Below are positions 35,349 through 43,315 of a DNA stretch of 64,000 bases, piece by piece. The position numbers and the translations under genes are program-made. The notes beneath the pieces are model-generated. The model had not been told where the DNA came from and did not search any database. It saw only the letters and a program-made list of their open reading frames with translations. Positions within the stretch are counted from its first letter, which is position 1. Every line of letters begins with the position of its first letter. Source of the stretch: an uncultured Oscillospiraceae bacterium (GTDB lineage Bacteria; Bacillota; Clostridia; Oscillospirales; Oscillospiraceae); contig CAJUPS010000005.1 in assembly GCA_910588045.1 (NCBI GenBank), positions 22,267-86,266 of the forward strand, in the 5' to 3' direction.

Positions 35349-36411
35349 ATTGGAAGGGGTTTTTGACCGCGTTAAATACGATGCGCTGGCATACATCGGT
35401 CTGTACGAGGCCCCGCCCTGCGAAACAGGGTCCGTCCTGGCTGCCGCTGTATCGCGGCACGGACCGGAGATCTTCTGCGACCCTGCCACACTGCACCAGG
35501 CCATGGCGGAGGCCGGCGCGCCAGAGAATGAGATCCTCCGGGTACAGCTGATGACCCGGGTGTCCGGCTTCCGGGAGCTGCTGGCCCAGGACTCCAGGAC
35601 GGCGCAGGCAGACTTGGACCGGTATATCCACAACGCCGCCGAGGAGACGGGATTCAACCGGGATACGGTCCTGCGTCTCACCGGCAGCATCGTGTTTGCC
35701 CTTGGCGGCGGGATGGACTGCTCTCCCAGCTCTGCCCGTGAGGAAGGCTTTGCGCCGCAGACGGTCGCCGCACTGGCCTCCGAGCTGTATGAGGAACCGC
35801 TGCGCACCTTTCAGACCAATCTGGACCGGATCCTCTCCAACGGGGCCACGGTCAGCCTGGACTTTGACCGGCTGGAACCCCTGGTGAATATCGGGATTCC
35901 CCGGGCGAAGTATTGCCTGGGATACTGTCTGCTTACGGGCATCCAGCTGGAGGCCGACCAGGAGCGCGGTCTGGCGCTTCTGGAGGAGGCGGCCGGGCAG
36001 GGCGACAGCCGGGCGGCGGCGGCTCTGGGCGATTACCACTATCTCACCGGGGGCTCCGACCACTGGAGTCGGGCCTATACATACTATACCGGCTACGGCG
36101 CCGCGGCGCTGAGTAAGAGCAGGCGGACCGCCATCACCAACATTCTCAATCAGAAGCGCTTCAACCGGACGCTCCTGGGGCTGTGCATCCTGCTGCTGGT
36201 TGTGCTGGCCGCCTCGGTCATCTGGCCGCCTGCGGCGGCGGCGTATGCGCCCCACCCGGTCTGGGGATGGCTGTCCGTACTGGCGGAGCTGGCGCTGCTG
36301 GTCTTGGGCATCCTGCATTACCGGGTAAAGCCCTATGATTTTTTCTACCGGCTTCCTGTGGCGATGGCCGGGATATGGTCTGTCTATATGGCCATCAGAA
36401 TCTTGTTTTGA
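35341..36411 (+). CDS. Sel1-like repeat membrane protein
   Basis: A 356-residue protein. An N-terminal helical domain (about 10-130) is followed by Sel1-like repeats (AKYCLGYCLLTGIQLEADQE, then LLEEAAGQGDSRAAAALGDY; about 195-265) and about three membrane segments at the C-terminus. Sel1 repeats mediate protein-protein contacts. The ATG at 35341 lies inside the end of the kinase-like gene (8-base overlap), so the two are coupled; this start has GAGGGG upstream. Confidence 0.7.
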   Translation: MNKLEGVFDRVKYDALAYIGLYEAPPCETGSVLAAAVSRHGPEIFCDPATLHQAMAEAGAPENEILRVQLMTRVSGFRELLAQDSRTAQADLDRYIHNAAEETGFNRDTVLRLTGSIVFALGGGMDCSPSSAREEGFAPQTVAALASELYEEPLRTFQTNLDRILSNGATVSLDFDRLEPLVNIGIPRAKYCLGYCLLTGIQLEADQERGLALLEEAAGQGDSRAAAALGDYHYLTGGSDHWSRAYTYYTGYGAAALSKSRRTAITNILNQKRFNRTLLGLCILLLVVLAASVIWPPAAAAYAPHPVWGWLSVLAELALLVLGILHYRVKPYDFFYRLPVAMAGIWSVYMAIRILF

Positions 36412-36429
36412 GAGAGCGGGTGACGGAAT

Positions 36430-38052
36430 ATGCCTGAAAATACGGAGGGAAACGCCCAGAATTTTCTGGCCGACAAGGTGCTTGTGAAAAAGAACAAGCT
36501 CCTCTTCTTTGCGCTGAATCTGGCGTGCATTCTCCCCTATCTGATAAAGCACTACTCCCACCTGGAGGCGGGACTGGCGGCCTGTTTCCTCCTGATGCTG
36601 TTCATCCTTACGGTACTACAGCCCCATGCCGCAACGCCTGCCGGTAAGAATCTGCCGCTCTTTGGGTTCTTTGACGTCTGCATTCTGCTGGGGATGTCCA
36701 CCCGGGAGCTCCTGGACCGGTTTACCCTGGACGATCTGCCCCACATCCTCGCACGGGCGGAGGGCAGGCAGTGTCTCTTGCTCTTGCCGGTGGGGCTGCT
36801 GTTATGCGTTCTGCCCTTCCGCAGTTCTCAGGCGGTGTGGCTGAAGGGGCTGGGGCGGACGGCGATCGGGGCCTTCCCCCTGCTGCTGATCTGGAGCAAC
36901 GGTAAGCTGCTGGGGATCTCCTTTGCGGACGGCGGGAAGGGTTTCTTCGTCTTCTATCTGCTGTGCGCCGCGATCTGGTATACCCTGTGCGCGGTGTCCT
37001 ATACGGTCACCCCGGGGGCGCTGCGGCGCAATAACTGGCTGTCCTGGCTCCTGCTTCTGGTCTTCTGGGCCCTCTGCCTGACGGAGACCTCCCTGGTCTG
37101 GGAGAGGATCCTTCCGATCCGGGATTGGCTTCTGGCCATACCGAGCCTTGCCTGGTGGAAGACCATTTTAGCCGTGGCGGTGCTGATCGGATGCGCCATC
37201 GCGGCCTATGCCTACGCCGACAGCCTCATGGGACCGGACTCCCTGGTGCTGGGCGCTCTGGGCGGCGGTATTTTGCTGCTGCGGGTGCTGCTGAGCAACT
37301 ACTTTGCCTTTAGCTGGCTGGTGCTTCTGGTATTCCTGGCGGGCGCTCTCCGCTGCCTACAGAACGAGATGCGGCATACAAAAACCCTGCGGTTGAGCAC
37401 CCCGGTATATCTCGCCGCCCAGACGGCGGCGCTGCTTCTGACGGCCTTCCTGCTCAAGCGCGGGCTGTGGGTCCTGCTGGTTCTGCTCGTGGTCTACGGG
37501 CTGATCTTCTATGCTATCCACGGAAAGATGGAGACGCTCCCCCGGCAGCGGTGCCGGTGGCTGGTGACGCTCTCCTGTCCCGCGGTCCTAGCCCTGGGGT
37601 ATATCTGGCAGACGCGCTTTATCCCGGCGGTCTGTCTCCTCCTGGCGGCAGCCTACGGGGTGCTTGCTTTTGTGATCCTTCTTTTGCTCTGGCCCCACCC
37701 GAGCGAGCGGAGGAGCCCAGACCGGTACAAGTGGATGGTCTGCGGCGCTATGGCGCTGCTGTGCCTGATGACGGCCACCCGGTATGGGGTGAAAGCCCGC
37801 ATCACATTTCAGCCGGAGCGCGGTACGGCACATATCGAGCTGGAGGCCAGGGGAGGGGATAATGAGATCGCCCTCGCCGCGTACTACTGGAGCGACCTGA
37901 CCGGGGAACCCCTGGGCGAGGAGGTCCCCCTCTCCTCCGGCGAGACGGAGATCCCCATCCAGGGGGAGCGGCTGACCATTGTGGCCACGGATACCCACGG
38001 GGCCAGGATGACCATCACCGACTGGTATCCCGGCTGGATGTCGGCGGAATAA
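36430..38052 (+). CDS. polytopic membrane protein of unknown function with exposed C-terminal domain
   Basis: A 540-residue protein with about 13 hydrophobic segments over residues 22-455, then an extramembrane domain of about 80 residues (ITFQPERGTAHIELEARGG... to the end) with alternating strands, like a small beta-sandwich. No transporter family is recognisable. It starts 18 bases after the Sel1 protein. It may be the membrane core to which the soluble parts of the locus dock (inference). Confidence 0.65.
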   Translation: MPENTEGNAQNFLADKVLVKKNKLLFFALNLACILPYLIKHYSHLEAGLAACFLLMLFILTVLQPHAATPAGKNLPLFGFFDVCILLGMSTRELLDRFTLDDLPHILARAEGRQCLLLLPVGLLLCVLPFRSSQAVWLKGLGRTAIGAFPLLLIWSNGKLLGISFADGGKGFFVFYLLCAAIWYTLCAVSYTVTPGALRRNNWLSWLLLLVFWALCLTETSLVWERILPIRDWLLAIPSLAWWKTILAVAVLIGCAIAAYAYADSLMGPDSLVLGALGGGILLLRVLLSNYFAFSWLVLLVFLAGALRCLQNEMRHTKTLRLSTPVYLAAQTAALLLTAFLLKRGLWVLLVLLVVYGLIFYAIHGKMETLPRQRCRWLVTLSCPAVLALGYIWQTRFIPAVCLLLAAAYGVLAFVILLLLWPHPSERRSPDRYKWMVCGAMALLCLMTATRYGVKARITFQPERGTAHIELEARGGDNEIALAAYYWSDLTGEPLGEEVPLSSGETEIPIQGERLTIVATDTHGARMTITDWYPGWMSAE

Positions 38053-38075
38053 CGCCCCCGGGGGCGGGTACACGC

Positions 38076-38152
38076 TAGGGCTTGTTTGATAAATGGCGGA
38101 ATGCCCAACGGCGAGAGATTTTTTCGTTGGGCAAGGCAAAAATTCGCAGGAC
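38076..38152. repeat. MITE-like repeat, family 2, left half only
   Basis: The segment matches the first 77 bp of the 164-bp element at 6629, then stops abruptly. It ends 22 bp before the second vWA start, so part of this gene's leader is repeat-derived. A frame from TTG 38082 reads through the repeat into the vWA gene. Confidence 0.75.
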
Positions 38153-38174
38153 AACACGAGAGGTGGAGCGACAA

Positions 38175-39419
38175 ATGCGGCATAGTAAGCAATTCAATAT
38201 CGTCATGGCGGTGGTTTCCGCGCTGATCGGCGCTGTTGTATGGCTCGTGTGCGCGGCGGTTTACGACGCGCTGGCAGACGCCACGGCAAGACCCGTCCTG
38301 ATTGGTCTGCTCTTTGGGATTCTCGCGCTCGCCGTGGCGGGCGGTGTGTTTGTGACCAGTATGGTCTCGGATACGTTTGAAAAGAATGTGGTCACCGGAG
38401 GCGGAACGGGTTCCGTGATTGGGATCCTGGCAATCATTGTGGTGGGGCTGATGGCGCTGGGGGCGCTGTTCCAGTGGCTTTACAGTCTGCGCTCCCGCGC
38501 AGAGGCGGTGGAACCGACCTCCTATGTCTTTTTGATTGACGGCTCTGGCTCTATGACCGACAGCGACCCCCGGGGACTTCGCTACGACGCCATCGACCAG
38601 GTTCTGGCAGACAAGGCGTCCGATTTCCCCTATATGGTCTACGGCTTTGCGGATGATGTCTCCCTGCTGCGGGACATGCGGCCGGTGTCAGCGGGGGCGG
38701 CCGACCTGATCGGCATGAGCTCCGGGGGCACGTCCATCAGGGGCGTGCTGGAGCGGGTGATCTCCGACCGGAAGTCCGGCCTGTGGGACGGGGGCGATGC
38801 GCCCAAGGTGGTTCTCCTTTCCGATGGCCTTCCAACGGATTTTGACCGGTTCTCCGCCATCAGCGGCATCCTGAGCGAGTACGCCCGGAGCGGCATGAGT
38901 ATCAGCACGGTGGGGCTGGACGGCGCGGATGTCTCCCTCATGGAGCGGATCGCCGACCGCACCGGCGGCGTCTTCGTGGACATCCGGGACGCCTCCATGC
39001 TGGCGGAGGCCATGACCTCCGCCGCCAGCCGCTACGCGGCGGATGATCTGGTCACCACCCGGTATCACAGCGGTCGTCTGGGGGCCCTTTGGGGGGTCCT
39101 CCGGGTCGTGTTCCTGACGGTGCTGGGCACGCTCATCGGCCTGGCGGCGGCCGTGGCCTATGGACAGATGGATTCCCTGTCCCTCATTGCGGCCTCCTCC
39201 GCCGTGAAATCGCTGGTGGGGGCCTTGCTGCTGGAGCTGTGCACCTCCCTGTTCGACCTGCCGGACCGGGTCTTCTGGCTGATCCTGTGGGTCCTCATTG
39301 CCGCCACGCTCTGTACGCGGACGACGGCGGCCGCCCGCAGGAGTCCGGACCGCTCCCGCCGTCAGGTGCGGCCCAGCCGCAGCCGCGGCCGGTCCAGCAG
39401 GAACGTGGGGACATTCTGA
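38175..39419 (+). CDS. von Willebrand factor A membrane protein
   Basis: A 414-residue protein: three membrane segments (about 8-30, 40-62, 80-105), a vWA domain with MIDAS DGSGS (122-126) and VVLLSDGLPTDF, then two or more membrane segments (about 300-380) and a very basic C-terminus. I chose the ATG at 38175 with GGTGGAG about 7 bases upstream; an in-frame extension upstream is encoded by the truncated MITE. Its vWA differs from the first vWA protein in being flanked by membrane segments on both sides, similar to BatA/BatB-type topology. Confidence 0.75.
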   Translation: MRHSKQFNIVMAVVSALIGAVVWLVCAAVYDALADATARPVLIGLLFGILALAVAGGVFVTSMVSDTFEKNVVTGGGTGSVIGILAIIVVGLMALGALFQWLYSLRSRAEAVEPTSYVFLIDGSGSMTDSDPRGLRYDAIDQVLADKASDFPYMVYGFADDVSLLRDMRPVSAGAADLIGMSSGGTSIRGVLERVISDRKSGLWDGGDAPKVVLLSDGLPTDFDRFSAISGILSEYARSGMSISTVGLDGADVSLMERIADRTGGVFVDIRDASMLAEAMTSAASRYAADDLVTTRYHSGRLGALWGVLRVVFLTVLGTLIGLAAAVAYGQMDSLSLIAASSAVKSLVGALLLELCTSLFDLPDRVFWLILWVLIAATLCTRTTAAARRSPDRSRRQVRPSRSRGRSSRNVGTF

Positions 39420-39516
39420 CAGGGGACGGATCTGAGCCGCCGGCGCCGGAGGGACCGGCGCGGGAACCCGGCAGGGTTTCCTATGGAAGGAGCGGAGCAA
39501 AGGAGGAGAGACAGCA

Positions 39517-40653
39517 GTGGAGCCGATATACCAATGCTGCTACACCAACGCAACACAGAGCGCTGGAGACAAGGTGACATCCGGCTGGCAGACGACCGCC
39601 GTCTCGCCGGACATCCCCCGGGATGCCCACGAGACCTGCGTCAAGCTGCAAAACGCCAACGCCCCCCTCTGCGCCAACGCAGTGGATGAGCGGGGAAATG
39701 TGCTGGCGCTCTGGGAAATTCTCGGAGATGGCAGCTATCTATATGTCATCCAGACGCAATTCGGGCTGACCGACCGCCTGGGCCGCCCCAATATGTTTTC
39801 CCACGCCGTCATCTTTCCCCTGCGGAACAACCGGGATATTTTCTGGAACCCCAATTTCTTTCTGGCGCTGCACCCGTCCTGCTTCCTGCGGGGAGGGGAC
39901 CGGCTCACCTGGGAGAATACGCCCGCCTATGCCACGTCCCTCTCGCTGGAAACGGCCATGCGCTGGGCCAGGCTGGACCGGGAGAGGTACGCCGCGCTGG
40001 TCAGATGCGTCTATGCGCAATCCAGCGGACCGAAGGGTACGGAGCCCCTGTATATTGAATATGACGGCACCGCACGGCAGCTGCGGGGACTGCTCACCTG
40101 CATCTATGGAGGGATCCCCTGGTATATGCGCAGGAACCTTCGCATTGCGTCCTGTCCCACGGCCAACGACAGCGGCAAAAACCTGGTTTTCAGTCAGAAC
40201 GCCCGGACGAAGGCGTCGTACCTCATCCCCCAGACCGGGGAAAACAACATCCTCACCTCCCGCATCGAGCGGAGGATCCACCGGTACGGATTCATTGATC
40301 ACGCCGTGCGGGAGCTTCCATTGGAGGAGTTCCCAAGCCATTTTGAACGATTGGAGAAGACGGCCGCCTGCCTCGGCGACGTGTCGGCCTCCAACAGTCA
40401 GGTTTTGAAGCTGGCCTTTTACTTCTGGACCCGTCCGGATATGTCCGCGTACACAGACGAGGAGCTGGAGAGCAATCTCAGCGACGCTCTGCGTCTGCCG
40501 CCTGCGGATAACCAGCTCTTGGAGAACTTTCTGACGCGGATGCTCAGGGAGGTGAAACGGCGTGGCCTCCGGCTGACGGATGAAAGTAAGGCGCTGCTGA
40601 ATGCGTGGATGGCCGTCACAAAGTCCGAGGACCTCAAGGCCGCTGGCCGCTAA
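39517..40653 (+). CDS. GAP1-like protein, short copy
   Basis: A 378-residue paralog of the first half of the protein at 31718 (EPIYQCCYTNATQSAGDK, TDRLGRPNMFSHAVIFP, GGIPWYMRRNLRI, ENNILTSRIERRIHRYGF). It lacks the middle and basic C-terminal parts. GTG start at 39517 with AGGAGGAG 8 bases upstream. The end is a normal stop with no sign of frameshift, so this is a stable shortened form. It is the last gene of the right arm, and the pair vWA + GAP1-like repeats the general make-up of the start of the arm. Confidence 0.68.
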   Translation: MEPIYQCCYTNATQSAGDKVTSGWQTTAVSPDIPRDAHETCVKLQNANAPLCANAVDERGNVLALWEILGDGSYLYVIQTQFGLTDRLGRPNMFSHAVIFPLRNNRDIFWNPNFFLALHPSCFLRGGDRLTWENTPAYATSLSLETAMRWARLDRERYAALVRCVYAQSSGPKGTEPLYIEYDGTARQLRGLLTCIYGGIPWYMRRNLRIASCPTANDSGKNLVFSQNARTKASYLIPQTGENNILTSRIERRIHRYGFIDHAVRELPLEEFPSHFERLEKTAACLGDVSASNSQVLKLAFYFWTRPDMSAYTDEELESNLSDALRLPPADNQLLENFLTRMLREVKRRGLRLTDESKALLNAWMAVTKSEDLKAAGR

Positions 40654-40688
40654 TCTATCACGTCTGGCCCCGCACGGCCGTTCCGCAC

Positions 40689-41555
40689 CTACAGATGCTT
40701 CACCGTAACGGACCGGGCCGTGCGCTCCCGGTTCCGGGAGGTGTCCTGCGGATTTTGTCGGCAGAACTCATTGACCAACACGTCCACAAGAAACAGCTGC
40801 GCGACCTTGGCAGAAATGCTCCCGGTTTGCAGGGGCGTCTCCCTGCTCCCGCAGGGAAGGACGACGTCGGCGTACCGGGCCGCGGGACTTTTGGCGTGGC
40901 GGGTGATGAGAATAATCCTCACCCCGTTCTCCCGGGCCAGGTGCAGGATCTCCTCCCCGTCCCGCGTTGCACCGGAATAGCTGAAATAGAGGAGGACGTC
41001 CTCGGTCGAACACAGGGAAACCGTACAGGTCTGCAAATGGTTGTCGGAGATGGTGTGAAAGCGGGGCGATACCGTGCTGAAGCGGGCCCACGCGTCCTGG
41101 GCGATCAGGCCGCTGGCCCCCTGTCCGAAGCAATATACGCATCGGGCATCCGACAGATATTGGACGGCCTGCCGGATGGCGTCCGCCTGCAACAGGAAGA
41201 GGGTCTCCGTCATGGCGGAAATGTTATTCGCCAAGAGCTTCCGAGCCATCTCCTCCACCGTGTCCTCTATCCGGATCTGCATCTCCTCCCCCATGGGCGT
41301 CACACTGAGCAGGGGGGAGGAGGACAGGGCCTTGGACAGCGCCACCTTGAATGCGGCGTACCCCTCATAGCCCAGCGCCCGGCAAAACCGGGACACGGTG
41401 GCATCCCCCACTCCGCATTCCTCCGCCAGACCGGAGACGGAGAGGAAGGGGACCTCGCTCCTGTGGGTCAAAATGTAAGCGATGATCTTTTTTTCCGACT
41501 TTGTGGCCTTTGAGGAAAAGCGCTCGATCTCTTCAAACGGCTGCGTACCCTGCAT
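40689..41555 (-). CDS. MurR/RpiR-family transcriptional regulator
   Basis: A 288-residue protein. An N-terminal HTH_6 domain (about 1-77, ECGVGDATVSRFCRALGYEGY) is followed by a SIS sugar-phosphate isomerase-like domain (about 125-255, CFGQGASGLIAQ and YFSYSGATRDGEE). The ATG at 41555 has AGGAGGT upstream. It is divergent from a hydroxyacid dehydrogenase. RpiR regulators respond to phosphosugars or related acids. GAAA/TTTC dyads in the intergenic region are candidate operators. It is convergent with the right arm of the GTPase locus, 35 bp away. Confidence 0.88.
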   Translation of the reverse strand: MQGTQPFEEIERFSSKATKSEKKIIAYILTHRSEVPFLSVSGLAEECGVGDATVSRFCRALGYEGYAAFKVALSKALSSSPLLSVTPMGEEMQIRIEDTVEEMARKLLANNISAMTETLFLLQADAIRQAVQYLSDARCVYCFGQGASGLIAQDAWARFSTVSPRFHTISDNHLQTCTVSLCSTEDVLLYFSYSGATRDGEEILHLARENGVRIILITRHAKSPAARYADVVLPCGSRETPLQTGSISAKVAQLFLVDVLVNEFCRQNPQDTSRNRERTARSVTVKHL

Positions 41556-41578
41556 AAAAGCTACCTCCTGATTGACCT

Positions 41579-41622
41579 GGGCCGTTCCGGTGGGACGGCC
41601 CTTCTTTTTGTGAGAAATTTCA
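41579..41622. promoter_or_regulatory. hairpin and GAAATTTC dyad in the rpiR leader
   Basis: GGGCCGT (41579-41585) pairs with ACGGCCC (41595-41601) and on the plus strand is followed by TTCTTTTT, so it could end plus-strand transcripts. TGAGAAATTTCA (41611-41622) lies just downstream of the predicted rpiR start and could serve autorepression. Confidence 0.4.
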
Positions 41623-41636
41623 TCGGGTTTTTGTCC

Positions 41637-41665
41637 ATTCTACCATAAGAAAGCGCCGCCGGAAA
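41637..41665 (-). promoter_or_regulatory. promoter of the RpiR gene
   Basis: On the minus strand TTTCCG (41660-41665), 17 bp, TAGAAT (41637-41642) with a TGG extended -10. The -35 is weak. Confidence 0.5.
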
Positions 41666-41736
41666 GAGTGCGGCATCATTTTTATGAAAATCTCTATATC
41701 AAAATTTCGGGAATAAATTTGTACAATCCCACAAAA

Positions 41737-41788
41737 TGAAAATATTCTTTCAAAAAGTGTTGTAATGTTCGCCGCTCTGTGCTAAGAT
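41737..41788 (+). promoter_or_regulatory. promoter and possible operator of the dehydrogenase gene
   Basis: TTGTAA (41760-41765), 17 bp, TAAGAT (41783-41788). Immediately upstream, TGAAAATATTCTTTCA (41737-41752) is an inverted TGAAA/TTTCA pair, the kind of site RpiR-family proteins often bind. Confidence 0.6.
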
Positions 41789-41856
41789 GAGCCCACGAGA
41801 CAGCCGCTATACCGGCAGCAAGTATGGGCCTCCGCACGGAGAGAAAGGGAGCAGGC

Positions 41857-42837
41857 ATGAAGGAAACCATCTGGATCAATCTGGACCCGGAGAGAATTGA
41901 TCTCTCCACTTTGGAGCGGCGATTTGCCGGGAAGTACCGTCTGATCGCCCGGGCAATTCCCGGCAACGCGCCGGAGCTGGTGCTGGAGCAGGCGAAGCAG
42001 GCGGACGTGGTCATCAGTATCCTGGAAAAATGGGACGAGGAGGCCCTCAAAAAGGTTCGGGGCAAGGTGCGGATGCTCCAGAAGTACGGCATGGGCCTGG
42101 ACAACATCGACTGCGCCGCCGCGGCGCGGTGCGGCATCCCGGTGGCCAATGTGATCGGGGCAAACTCCGCCGCCGTAGCGGAGGTGGCGCTGATGCACAT
42201 TCTGAATATCAGCCGCCATTTCACGTCCGCCGTCAGCAGCGTGAAGAGCGGGCGCTGGCAGTTCACCACCGGTTCCGAGCTGGACGGCAAGACGGTGGGA
42301 CTGCTGGGCCTGGGGCACATCGCCCGCCACCTGGTCCGGATGCTCTCCGGCTTCCGGATGGAGGTCCTGGCCTATGATCCCTTTGTCACCCAGGCGCCGG
42401 AGGGGGTGACCCTTGTGGACAGCCGGGAGGAGCTCTTCCGCCGGAGCCACATCGTCAGTCTGCACATCCCCTGTACGGCGGAGACCCAGGGGAGCATCGA
42501 CCGCACCTGCTTTGCCCTGATGCCGCCCGGCGCGGCGCTGGTGAACACCTGCCGCGGCGGTGTGGTGAACGAAGAGGACCTGGTGCAGGCGCTGCGCAGC
42601 GGCCATCTGTCGGCGGCCGGACTGGACGTGCTGGCCCAGGAGCCGCCCCGACCGGACAACCCGCTGGTACGGATGGACAACGTGTTCATCACCCCCCATC
42701 TCGGGGCGGAGACCTTCGAGGCGGGACGGCGCTCCCAGGAGATCATGGCGGACAACATCGAGATGTTTCTGGAGCGCGGAGAGCTCTCCTCCCTGGTGCA
42801 GAACCGGGCTGCTTTCTGCGTTGAAAAAGGGGCTTGA
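41857..42837 (+). CDS. D-isomer-specific 2-hydroxyacid dehydrogenase (phosphoglycerate dehydrogenase-like)
   Basis: A 326-residue NAD-dependent dehydrogenase. The Rossmann motif GLGHIA (151-156) and catalytic residues R233 (NTCRGG), E262 (AQEPP) and H281 (TPHLGAETFEA) are all present, so it should be active. No ACT or other regulatory domain follows, unlike full SerA. Start at ATG 41857 with GGGAG upstream. The divergent RpiR regulator suggests use in sugar-acid catabolism rather than serine synthesis, but the substrate cannot be told from sequence. Confidence 0.85.
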   Translation: MKETIWINLDPERIDLSTLERRFAGKYRLIARAIPGNAPELVLEQAKQADVVISILEKWDEEALKKVRGKVRMLQKYGMGLDNIDCAAAARCGIPVANVIGANSAAVAEVALMHILNISRHFTSAVSSVKSGRWQFTTGSELDGKTVGLLGLGHIARHLVRMLSGFRMEVLAYDPFVTQAPEGVTLVDSREELFRRSHIVSLHIPCTAETQGSIDRTCFALMPPGAALVNTCRGGVVNEEDLVQALRSGHLSAAGLDVLAQEPPRPDNPLVRMDNVFITPHLGAETFEAGRRSQEIMADNIEMFLERGELSSLVQNRAAFCVEKGA

Positions 42838-42851
42838 GCCTTTTACAGGCA

Positions 42852-42940
42852 ATGCACCTGCCCCCCTGGGAACGGGAGGCAGGTGCATCGAAAAACATAA
42901 AGACCCGGTCCTCGGAACAATACATTCCAGAGGCCGGGTT
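42852..42940. terminator. two hairpins after the dehydrogenase gene
   Basis: An 11-bp perfect stem (ATGCACCTGCC, 42852-42862, with its complement at 42878-42888) is followed by a second imperfect stem built on ACCCGG/CCGGGT (42903-42940). T-runs are short on both strands. Likely transcription end for the dehydrogenase. Confidence 0.5.
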
Positions 42941-42980
42941 CCTTGTCTCGCAGTGAGACGCAGATCAACTGGGCATATAA

Positions 42981-43010
42981 AAATAAAAAACCCACGCCTT
43001 CGCAGCGTGG
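42981..43010 (-). terminator. terminator of the small minus-strand unit
   Basis: Read on the minus strand, CCACGC pairs with GCGTGG across a 7-base loop, followed by GTTTTTTATTTTT, a good intrinsic terminator 32 bases after the small ORF. Confidence 0.75.
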
Positions 43011-43041
43011 CTTTCCAACTCTTCATATCGCCGGGAGGGGA

Positions 43042-43119
43042 TTACCGCTCGCTGATGGTCGTCTCGCGCTCACCGAAGATCATGTCGTCAATATCGACGC
43101 CGGTGAAAGTCATGGTCAT
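43042..43119 (-). CDS. 25-residue small peptide gene (or small RNA) in its own transcription unit
   Basis: On the minus strand a 25-codon ORF starts MTMTFTGVDIDDM and ends TTISER; ATG at 43119 (alternative in-frame ATG at 43113). An AAGGAAG site lies 11 bases upstream, a textbook promoter (TTGCAT-17-TATACT) about 40 bases upstream, and an intrinsic terminator 32 bases downstream. The peptide is polar with four Asp/Glu clustered in pairs, has no Cys and no hydrophobic helix, so it is not an obvious toxin, membrane peptide or lanthipeptide. I do not recognise it. It could instead be a small RNA of about 160 nt. Confidence 0.5.
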   Translation of the reverse strand: MTMTFTGVDIDDMIFGERETTISER

Positions 43120-43156
43120 GTTCGCTATCACTTCCTTTCCATATTAGATTGGTAAC

Positions 43157-43185
43157 AGTATACCACAGTTCATTTGGAAATGCAA
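43157..43185 (-). promoter_or_regulatory. sigma-A promoter of the small minus-strand unit
   Basis: On the minus strand TTGCAT (43180-43185), 17 bp, TATACT (43157-43162). The predicted start near 43150 gives a leader of about 31 bases. Confidence 0.75.
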
Positions 43186-43315
43186 GCTTTTTTCTCCTGC
43201 AAAAAATGGTGCGAAAAAGCAGGGATCTGTCATGGGTTTCTTTTTTCCGTCATACGCTAGAGACAGGAGTCCCGGAGAGGAACGGGAAACGCTGAAAAAG
43301 GAAGGGATCAGGAAT

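Noticed and set aside
38082..38174. MITE-encoded N-terminal extension of the second vWA protein
   Set aside because: It would need a TTG start inside the repeat without a ribosome site; the ATG at 38175 is well placed before the first membrane helix.
11524..40653. Prophage, ICE or gas-vesicle/tailocin-like origin of the large locus
   Set aside because: No integrase, capsid, tail, portal, relaxase or T4SS gene and no att-like repeats were seen at its borders.
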